In this document: one piece after another, positions 7,772 to 19,700 of the stretch
How positions within the stretch are numbered: the stretch's first letter is position 1
Layout: each line of letters opens with the position of its first letter
IMG/VR virus record: IMGVR_UViG_3300024062_000043
Coordinates: 1-28,776 of that record
Origin: a virus
DNA length: 28,776 nt
Direction: 5' to 3' (one strand)
Program-made: the position numbers and the translations under genes
The notes under the pieces: generated by a model
The model's input: only the letters and a program-made list of their open reading frames with translations
Told to the model about the DNA's origin: nothing
Databases searched by the model: none

Positions 7772-10700
7772 CTATAAATTACATCTTTTGATTTCTTCTA
7801 AGAAATTTTTAATTTTTTCCTCTTCTGTTTTCCCTTCATATGACAATGTTTCATTTTCATATAATGCTGTAAGATCTTTCAAAGATACAATATTATTATC
7901 AGCCAGGTTTTTTCTCATCTCAGTAAACTCATCTGCTATGTATGGAGCATTAATTGTTTCATTATAGAATACTGTTATTAATGGATACTTGTCTTCTAAA
8001 GCTGCATCAAATAAATCTAATTGTTCATTTTGTTTTGAAGTTAGCTCAGGCATATTATTTTCAGCTGATAAAATACCTTCTGTCTCTGTTTTAATATTAG
8101 CTTGTTCTCTTGATTGTGTTGCTGGTTGAGTAGATCTATAAGCATCAGCTAAAGATTCAATAAACCAATCTTGACCACCTGTTTCCCAAACTGTATTTTG
8201 TTTAGTAGGTTGGTGAGTAGAAGAACTTATCCAATCAACACCTCCTTTTTCAGTTATTGAAGAAATTAACCTAGGGTGTTGCTCTAACTTAGCTGATATT
8301 AAATCTACCATCAACCTATAGTTATTACTATTTTCCTTAGTGGGTTTAGTCCTAGCTTCAGACTTATCTTTTAATGCCTGATAAGCTGCCTCAACATCTT
8401 TATAGTTTTTACCGTTAAAAGTTATAGGGTAAGACTCTGCAAGGTTACCTTTAGACTTAGCTAATTCCGTAGGATTAGTAAGCGCTGCTGCTAAACCTTT
8501 AGCATTAGAAGATATTTCAACCTTACTAGTTTGTTCTGTAGGAGTTGTTAAGCTTTCTAAAAGTGTATCAGCATTTACCTGTGCAATGTTAACTGGAACA
8601 GCAGCTGAATCTATTTGAAATTCTACACTGTCTTCTGTAGCAGATACATTTGCACTTTCAGTTCTAAGTGCACGGGCTGATATAGATTTTGATCTATCTA
8701 AATTAAGATTTTCAATATCCAATGAATCAATAACTTGATCTATACCAAGCATGTCTTCTATATTACCTATAATATCAGTTTTATTACTAATATTATTTCT
8801 AACTGTTGCATATGTATCTCTAGCACCAAACATAAACCCTATTGCATTTTGATAATTTGACCCCATAAATGGAACTTCATCATACATAAATGATGTGCTT
8901 TTTTCTTGATCTTCCCTTAGTAAAAATAATTTGTTTGATCTTTCTACTCCAAATCCAGTATCTGTTTCAGTATAATACCTTAAGTATTTTGGTTGATTTT
9001 CAAAAACAAATGCACCATCAACCTGTGAGTTCTTAGGGGCAGATAATGTTAACACACCGTCTTTACTTAGTGCTGTTTTACCTTTAATTGAAGTTTGTGT
9101 ATCTGAAGAACCATCAACGTCTGTCCTAACCTCTTTAAAAGTAAGATTAAACATACCAACATTAGATGATAAGTATCCATTTTCAAACTCATTAAATAAC
9201 TCATCTTTTGTTAAACCAAAAGCATCCTTGTAATCTTTATCATTAAGTAAAGACTCTTTGGCAGTCTCTATTTGTTGTAGATAAGAATCCATTACAAAAG
9301 GAGATATTGCTTCTAATAAGCTATCTTTAGAAAGCTGCAAACCATCTTTAACCATAATGTAATTTACAATTGTTGAGGCATCTTTTCTTGTTGCAGGGTT
9401 ACCATACAATTTTGCAAATGAGGTTTGAAGATCTATCTTCTGGAGTTTATTTAAATTTCTCCATGTATTAGCAGCTAAAATATTAATTCCTGTTTTGTTA
9501 GACTCTGCATTCACAGGTAACTGTGTAACAAATGATTTAAGAAAAAAGTTATCATTGTCTGCAGCATTTAATCTTCTAATAGAATCATAAATATTTTGAG
9601 CATCTACCATAGGGTATATAAGCTTATTGCTTAATGTTCCTGCATCTTTATCTTGTGTATTTGCATTGTTATGCATATACGCTTTTATAGTAAAGTAAGA
9701 AAGCATATCCCTTCTAATCTTCTGCTCTGTCTCTTCATTAAAAGTTATAGCATCTACAGCAAATGACTTTTCAAGTTTTTCATAAAGTTCATTAAATACA
9801 GGAGTTGCTGTTAAGAATACTTGTGGTAAAAGCTCATTTGTTATCTCATTAAAGATATCTAAATTTTGTTTTACAAAACTATTTTCCAAAATACGGGATA
9901 TATCAATTACTGGATTTTCTCCAATTTTTTCTATTGCACCTATTTTCTGTAGATCTTTTTTTATTGATGCTATGTCAGCAAAGTTTTTACCTAGTCCTGC
10001 ACTACCTGATATACCAGTTAATGAATTCATATTACCAATAAATTCATTTATAGTATTTACTGTAGATAAAATTTCTAGCAGTTCTAGCTCTTGTTTAAAA
10101 GAACCACCACCTTCAACTAAACCACCAAGATCTTCTCTAGTTTTTATTCCTGTAGATAAATCTATACCTAATATTTTTCCATCTTTTATTTGACCCTGCT
10201 TAAATGCTAGCTCCTGATTAACAAGACCTTTAAACCCTGCATCAAACTTCTGTATTTTATTAGATGCTTGTTCAAATAGATCTCTGGCTATTTTTGAATT
10301 TAATATAAGTATTGCGTCAGACAACGGAATTCCTAAAGCAACCATTGTTACAGCTCTTGGTACTGCTTGTTTGTGCATACCAAGCTTTGACATAAAGTTC
10401 TCTTTAGAGTTATCAGTAAGCATTGTTATTATAGCAGATATAGTATCCTGCTTTCTTTTACCTTCAGTAGTAGTAGCTGTGTCAAATCCAGTATATGGTT
10501 TATTCAGAATACTAAACTGTAACTCTCCAGGTAACTTTATCTTATACTCACTTAATAAACTAATGGCTAAGTTTGGAGATACAGCTCTACCAATTGCTGC
10601 ACCTTTATTATTAATAAATGATATTACTTTACCATTGATATCATCTACATCAACCTCAGAACCATTCATAGATTGAGTGTAGCCTGGTGCAAATTTTTCT

Positions 10701-13700
10701 AAACTTGCATATGCTTCTTTTACTGCATCTAGTGTAGCCGGGGTATAAGAAATATCTTGTACTGCCTCATTACCCATAAGTGCATATCTCATATTAAGCA
10801 CTGCATTATTAATTGGTGCTTCATATGGCTCACCATATTCTTCTTTATATTTTTGATACTGAGCTTTGGTTACAGGAAGCCCTAGTCTTGTTACAGCCTT
10901 TAGCGCATCATCAGTAAACATTTGATCTATAATAAAATTATCATCATAGCTGTCCTCCAATCTTGAACCTTGAACTTTAAAAGACTTTAATGCTTCAGCA
11001 TAGATTGTGTCTTGTTTAACTTTTGTATTAATATATTCAACATAATCCTTATACTGTCTACCTTGTGTAGCACCATATTGGAAAAACTTCTTCTCTTCTT
11101 TTGAATAATAGTATTCTAATATTTGAGTATATACTTTGTCAATATCAAAATCCGCACCTGATACTTCCACAAGTTCAGCTGCAAACATTGCTGAAGAACC
11201 ATAATAAACAGGCATAAAATCTACAAGTTTTATATTCATTGTAGAATGATTATCTTGTGATGGTATACGCACAGCAAACATTTTTGCAATCATCTCTGGT
11301 ATAGCACCACCTTTTTCTGCAACCTTTTCAAATACATCTTTGAAGTGAGCAGGCATCATACTTTCTGAATAACGTTGTTTTGTTGATCTACCTTTATCAT
11401 CAAACTCTTGTAGACCATATCTAAGTCTATCTATTACAACTATACCTTCTTTAGGTATTTGTTTTTGGGCTAACTCAGCCATAGAGAATTGCTTAACGTC
11501 TAAAGCTTTCATTCTAACTGCATCAGATTCTCTTATTACTTCATGTCTAAGAGGTAAGAATTTACTATTACCTGCTTCATCTTTTATTTCTTCAACACTA
11601 AATACTCTTCTATATATATTATTTCCAAAGTCAGAAACCAAAGCCAAACCATGACCTGGTATTTTTTCCTGGAACACCCCTTTGGTAAAGTAACTTAAAA
11701 ATAACTGTTCTGCTTTTGCAATAGCCAATGGATTGTTAAAGTCAAACTTAGGTTGTCCTGATACAGGATCAATACTAAAAAACTCAATAACATTACTACT
11801 AGATTTAGATGCTTTTAAAGAATTGATTGCATAACTTAAGAATGATGCAAGGTCGGGTGTAAGATTGTTTCTTTCTTTACTTACATTAAACTCTGACATA
11901 ACTCCATCAAAAGTAAATACTAAATTTCTTTTATTTTTAAATTTAAGAACAACTCTTTTCTTCAATGCATCATTATAGAATGCTTTAACTTTCTTTATAT
12001 TAGTAAGAGCTGGATAACCCGGTATGTTTACCTGTTGAGAATCCTCTTGCTCATTTGTAGCTAATAGTTTTATTTGACTTACTTCAGTAACAGAATTTTT
12101 ATTACTTGGATTTACAACTTGTAATCCAAAATCTTTAGCACTTATTATAGAAGATGGCTCTGATATACTTTCATCTAAAAGCTGTACATTTTTCTTAGCC
12201 ATTTTCTGTGCACTTACAGGTGTTGCAATTGCTACATTACCTGTATTTCTTTGAATAGTCTCAAGATCTTCTCTTAGTTTGTGAAGCTCTGGTCTTAACG
12301 GGTTTTCTTCCCAAATAACATTACCGTCATTATCTTTCTTTCCTGTATCTATAGATGTAAATGAGGGTGATAAAACAAAAGCAGACATTTTAATAAACTG
12401 CTCACCGTCAAAATGAACAAACTTTTTAGAGTTTAACATCCCGTCTGTTTGTATTAACCCTCCTTCATCAAAGATATCACTTGATGTAATTCTTTCTCCT
12501 CGTTCTATTTTAGTTATAACATCAGCTTGTGACTTAGTTAATTTACCTAAACCAAACCAAAAGTTTCTAAATGCTTTAGTAGTTAAATAAACCTGTGCAT
12601 CTGCTCTTTCAATACCTTGACCAGTAAACCAAGAGTTTAAAATAGGATCATCAAATGTTAACACTGATATGTTTTCAGTCATGGTATCAACACCTAAATT
12701 GGTATCAACCATATTAGTATATACATTATCAAATGCTGCATTCTGACCCTTAGCTCTTTTAATCTTATCAACAGAGTCTTTAAGTATTAATGCTTGATCA
12801 CCAAGAAGAAGTTCATTTATAGATTTTGTATTTATATAATCATTGAAAAATATCTGTCTTAAGTTATAATCTAAATCTTTTCTTAAGTTTAGTTTTTCTG
12901 CAGCAGCTACAGCATTTGCTCTATCTACACCAGTTCTGTCTTGAACTATACCAGATTTTATTTCATTAGATATTTTATTATCTATTTTAAGAGTATCATA
13001 TAAAGACTTAAATCTTTTATACTTAATTTCTAAATTGTTTCTTAACTGATCTTTAAATTGTTTTTCTGATAATTCATTATTTTTTAATGCTTCTTTAAAA
13101 GTAAGATGCTTTTCAAGAGTTTCTCCAACTTTTTGTTGAGCAGAAACCTCTAAAGATTTCCTTAACTCTTCAGAAATTAAATCTGAATTATTTACAAAAC
13201 TAAGTTTTCTATCATCATATCCTTTGTATGAATCTTTTGTTCTGTTTTCACCCTGTTCTCTAACAATTCTATCATACTCATTTTTTACAAAATCAAATGA
13301 TGCATCTATTATGGTGTCTGTTATATCTGCATTTTTACCAGATACTGCAATTGTAACTGGTAGTGTTGTCATATCATTAGTATTAGATGACTCTAGAATT
13401 CTTATCTGAATAGGAGAGGTGGCTATTTGTTCAACTAAACCAGTTTCTTGGTTTACTACAACAGACTTTTTAAGCTTATTTGTTTTTGGATTAAAGTCTA
13501 ATGTATAGTTGTTAATTAAATTTGCCATAAACTGACCGGCTGTAAAGCTTCCATACTCTGTTGTATTCAACACTCCACTGATATATTGATCATAATCAAC
13601 ATCTCTATCTAATGTTTTAACTTCTGCAACACCAGATACTCTTTGTACTGATAGCATATTAGCATCAGACATTGCTTTAAACTTATCATTATTTAAAAGA

Positions 13701-16700
13701 TAATTATTTGATAAGTATTCTTTTTCTGATAACTCTTGTAATTTTGCCGGATAATTTAATTCCTTTATTCTTTTCAAATGATATGTAGGCTTCTGATGAG
13801 CATTCACTAAATCACCATTTACATTTTTAAATACGGATAAACCAATACTCTCATCAAATATGGCATTGTTAACTGCCATGGACTTTAGTCTACCTGCTGC
13901 ACCTTTCTCATCACTATATAGTTCATGAGCTGTCTCTTTGCTTTTTATAATCTCAGATATAAAATAAAGTTGCTCAGCTGTAATTGGTTCTGCATTTGTG
14001 TTTAATGATAAAAGTAATTCTTGATCAGGATGTTTTTCATTTGTACCATTAGACTTTAGTATGCTAAATTTTATATATTGTGGTGATAAACTTATACCTG
14101 TATTATCAAATATTTGTTTAGCTGCATTTTTACTTGAGTCATCTAATTTCTGGTCATTAAACTTTTTACCACTTAATAATACTTGTCTAAGACTACTTAC
14201 TGATTTTACTGCAGAGTTTCTTTCTTTTGGTTTTATCTTCCACTCTTGTAATAATGAAGTGTAAGCTTGACTCCATAAAGACAACTGTGTATTTGCATCA
14301 TCTCTTTCTGCAGCAGAGAAAGTAATTAAACTTCCGTTATTGTCTGTCTTTTGAAATAACCATTCAACTTTAAAATTGCTAAATGCTTTAAGCTGATTAA
14401 ACAAAATACTATTCTTAATCTTGGTAGGTAACACCATATCTGATACTGACTCACCCATAGTTATACCTAAGTCAGTAAATATCTTGTTAACTGCTGCTTT
14501 TGTATCTGGATTTGACGTAGAAAATAAAGCTAAAGACTGAACAATTTCCATGGGTTCAGTTCTACCCTCCATAGCTTTCATAATACCGTTGTAAGTATTA
14601 TATACATTTATAGGTACAATCAACTTTTCTTCTCTATTATCTTTTCTTGTTATAGTTGTGTTACCAAATATATCTGACTCAGCTCTTGTTATTGTAGCTA
14701 AATACTTTCTAAAGTAAGATGATAATGAGCTAAAGCTTCCATTAAGGTATGCTTCTTTACCATACTGAGTTACATTTCTTAGACCTTGATCTTGTTCAAG
14801 GCTATCTGCTTCCTCAACCTCTTCTGCTTTTTGGAAGTCTATTGTATCCAAAACATCAAAAGCAGCTTTATAATAAGGTGACTCAGTTAGGTCTTCATAA
14901 CTATTAGAGTATATAAAAGAATCTGTAATTTTTTGTAACAGTTTAGATCTTTCACCATCATTCATATTGCTTTGATTAGATGGATTGTCAACACTATACA
15001 ACCACTCAAAGTCATCTAATATTTCTGACATTCTATCTTCTCTAGAGACTTTAGGGTCTTGTTGCTGTCTCTCTACAAATGTAGCCGCCATAGTTAAAAC
15101 TATATTATTAGCTACACTACTATCCAAAAACAGTTGTCCTTTACTTGTTCCTACTTGTACTTGCTCATATGGAATAACAGCATTTGCTATTACTATCTCA
15201 TTGCTATAGTTATCTGTAAATTCATTTGATACTGATTCAGCCTGTGCGTATCTACCAGAGTCTATATTTTCATATAAACTTTGCAATTGAGTTTTAGTAT
15301 ACTTAGAGAATATACCTTTTATCCAATCAAGAAGTTTTGTAAACCATGACTTAACAACAGAATCTGTATTTGTATCTCTTGGGTTTAATTTAAATTTATT
15401 AAACTCATCCGCCATATATTCTTCATAGAAAAGATTTTGTAATTCTTTTAGACTTAGATTATCATATTGCTCAGATGTATTTTTAAATTTCTGTAATTCT
15501 TTAGTAAATGATTTATTTTCTTTTCTTAGCTTAGATCTTACTTCTTTTCTAGCAATTGCTCTTAACTTAACTTGTTCTTCTGGTGTTAATAACAATCTGT
15601 ATACTGCGTGAAATGCCTCATGGTATTTAAATGGGTTACTTGCACCAGTATATATTGTTCCACCTATTTTAAGATTTCCTGCCAATGCATTCATGTTCAA
15701 TGCAAAGCCACCTACTCTTACACCACCTTTTAAAAGATTACTTCCTAATACATTTATATCAGCAAGAGTAATAGAATCAGGTAAGTTATTTTGTGCCCAT
15801 ACAGTGAAGTCATTTAAAGATTGTACATCCTCTGCTGTAAAATTTGTAACTACTTTATTTGAAATCAGCTTATCTCTAGCTTGTTTAAGTTTTTGATATA
15901 CCGGGTCATTTCTTAATGCTTTTGTTAATCCTCTAGCACCCACTTCTTTTTTAGTGGTGTCTTCTATTTCTTTTAATTTTACATTAAGTTGATCTAATGG
16001 GCTCTGTGTTATAGATGCTAAGTCTATAGAGCCATCTGTTGACGTTGCCGTTTTTTCTTCCCCAACAGGAATAGGGTTTCCTTCTGCATCAGTGAATGCC
16101 AGTGTTTCAGTAAAGACTGCGTTTGTAGTAATCTTATCTCCTAGATTGAGTATTTTATTAGTGTTATCTTCTGCAGATAAATTTACATCTTTATCAAAGC
16201 TTGCTTGATTAGCAGCACTTGTAGTTTCAAAATTTAATTTAGAGTTACGTCTGACTCTAGGACTAAGCTTTGTACCAAGGGATTCTAATGTAGTTTGTAC
16301 ATCAGCGTTTAATGATAATGATGTTGTAAATTGATTCAAAGAAATATTTACAGTATCATAACCAGCAACATCTAAGTCAGCATTAATCTTTTTCAATAAG
16401 TCATTCAGTTGCTTCAAAGGATCTGATGAAGCTTTAATTTCTGAAAGCTCTAGATATGTAGTTGTTATTTTACTTCTATTTTTTTCTACTACTGCACGTA
16501 TTTTTCCAAAGGGTGCAACATTAATAGTAACATCAAATCCAGGAACCATTGCTATCCTGATACTCTTATTATTTTCTAGATTAAATACATCAATTTCTTG
16601 ACCAACAGTTTGTTGTGTCTGACCATTAATATAATTTCCTTTTTCATTAATTGAAGGCTTTATATTTTTTTCTTTATTTCCTTCCTTCAGTTCAATAACC

Positions 16701-19700
16701 TTATCCATCATTCCAGTTACAAACTGGCTAATAATGGTTTTGTCTTGACCAATAGTCTTAGCAGTTGCTAATGTATAAACTCCATTAGGTTGTTTAATAA
16801 CATACTGATATCTTTCAGTATAACCTAAAGTGTTAGGACCTAGCATTTTACTCCACAAGCCATTTTGTAAACCTTCCTTAGCTTCTTTTTCTAATACTTT
16901 AAGTTCATCATCTATTAGATTGCTTATTACTTCTGGTTCACCAACGGATTCTCCATTCTTATCTCTAGTAATATCATAAATAAGAATACCACCTTTTCCA
17001 TCTGAAGAAAGACCTGCTTTATAAAAGTCACTTAATACTGTTAATGGGTTGTCTGTATTATAATCAGGGTAACCATCTTCTCTTACAATTGAAAAACCAT
17101 TCTCCTTCAAACTTTCAAAAGTAATTTCAGTTATACCTGAAGCGTATTGTTTATTTAAGAAGTTTACTAAAACATCTTTTCTAGTTGTAGAATCAATTGC
17201 TTTTGCAAGCTCTTGTTCAATTGTTGTTTTAGATGTATCTACATTAAATATATTTTTAGCCAGATCTGTAGACATTGTAGAAGGTGTGAATTCATTTACA
17301 CCCACTTTATATATATAAGAACTATTTGCAATGTTACCTATAATGCCATTATTCTTATCACTAATAGGTTGCAACCCTACGGCTTGTAATTTTTGGTTAA
17401 CTTCAAGAAGAGTAAGCTCATCTTTAATTCTTATCTGTATATTATAAGGTTCCCCTTTTGTAAGTATGTATTTATTTGGTTGAGCTACACCACCATAGCT
17501 AAATTGTGTTGCTGCTTTATTAGGATTAGGTTTTACATCAATTACTAAATTATTATAAACATTATCAGTTAGGTTGTTTATAATCCAGCTTAAACGTTTT
17601 TCAGCACTTTCCTTTGATTCACCTGCGTTTTCTCTTACATAAATATTAGCAATGTTATCTGCTGTTATCTTAGCAGTACCATCAGGAACTTTATCAACAA
17701 TAAGTTTTTCATCATAGTAACGCTCACTAAAATCTAATTCAGACTCTGTTATTGCTTTTTGTTTTCTGTCAGCATAAGGTTTACCATAATCTTCTGGAGT
17801 AACTAACTGAATGTTATCTCCTAAAGGTCTATTTACTGCAACTCTAAATTCTTCTCCTGTAACTTTATCATATACAAATTGACCTCTTATAAGTGTAAGG
17901 CCATCAAACTTAAACGTAGAACCATCTGAATATTCTTCTTCTAGTATAGTAAACTGATCTAAAGCTGCTCTAGCATTGTTGTAAACACCTTGACCAGATA
18001 TTGCATCTAATTGTACTGCTGATAAATCTGATCCATTGTTGTTTATTATTTTATATAATTTTTGATCTTCATCAGCTACATCTATTGATATAACTCTGAA
18101 ATTAACTCCATCACCACCCTTAATGGCTTTTAAATTACTTTTCTTATTGATATTCCTGTTTGTAAAAATATCATAAGATAAATCTAGCTGTTTTAATATA
18201 TCTTCTATAATAGGATTTTCAATAGCTTCTCTACTATCTAGATACTCTTGGAAACCTTTTTCTTCATCTATATCTCCTGCAGATGGTATTCTTGACCTTT
18301 CAACTAAATTGCCATATTCTTCAACTGTAGTTGAATAACCTTTTGCCCATACTCTCTTTATAGCAATAAAAGCTTTTTTAATTTTAAGAGCCTCGTTTGT
18401 TGCTGACCATTGTGAAAAATCTAATGGGTCTGAGGACTTGTCATTAGCTCTGTATTTTAGATACTGCTGTTTAAGTATTTCATTTAAGATGTTTGAATCA
18501 ACTTGTTCATCTACCTCAACATCTATTCCAGCTTGTTGTAGTGTTTCTTCAATATCTAATATTTCTGCATTTGCCACAGCTTCATCAGATACTTCACTCT
18601 TTCTTTCTTGTTGAACTTTTACACCAATGTAATTTTTAATTATTGCTACTGCTTTTGCTAATGACTCAGCATCTTTTATAACATTTGGATTTAAACGTCT
18701 GCCGTTTTGTATAAGCTTACCTTCATTTACTCCTTGAAGTAAATCCTCTAAACTTATTTCATCTTGTAAAAATTCTCTTGCAAAGCTTTCTTCCATTAGA
18801 ATATCTACTTCAGCTAATCCATTTAATAATTTAGTTTTTTCAACACTATCTATAAATGCTTCAGTCTGTCTTTTATATATTGTCTTTCTATTTTTATATA
18901 TATACTCAAGATATTCCGTGGCTCTTTCTTCTAATTGCTCTTGGACTTTTGGATTAGTTAAAAGGTCAACTGATTTACTATATGCAGAAGCATCTTCTTG
19001 TAAGGCTACATGATCAGTAATTAAAGTTAAAGCTTCTTTTATCTTACCGTAGTCTACAAAATCACTAGACTTGTCTGCTAATGCTTCAATATAGTTTTTA
19101 AATGCTGTATCTAAACCAGATGTTTTTACTTTGTTTCTAGCAAAGTAACCTTTCTTTGTTAAGTTTTTAGGATCAGTAAATATCTTAAGATACTTTTCTA
19201 ATGCTTTCTTTTTCTTTTGTTTTTTTGATTTTAATTTATTCCCTTCTGTAGTATCCTCATATGCGTCTATCTCTGTTTCTAAAGTTTTGATCTCTTGTTC
19301 TATTGTATCTTTAGTGTATAGTAATCTTATATCAGTTGCTCCTTGATTGGCAATAAGTGGTTCTGTTTCTAGTCTATTTTCTATTTCAGACTGTCTTATT
19401 GCTGCATTTTTAAAAGACTCATTAGTAAACATATAAAGCAATTTTGTTTGCTCATATGCTTGAAGTTTAAAAGACTCTTTAATAAACTCCTCAGTACCTG
19501 GATCAAACTGTTTAGGATCATATTTAGTTGGAAAAATACCACCTAGATTATCAGTAACAGTTTTTCCAAAAGAATCTATTCTTTCTAATTGAGTTGATAT
19601 TTTATTTCTTAATGATTTAGCACTTCTACCGCTTCCTTTAAATGCATCAACTAACTCTTTATCATTTAGTTTATTTAAATTAACAAGATTGTCTTTTAAA

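Noticed and set aside
5488-17000. Short rightward open frames of 60-101 codons inside the giant genes
   Set aside because: They are antisense to continuous, motif-bearing genes and have no recognisable domains or initiation signals; they follow from the low stop density opposite long genes.
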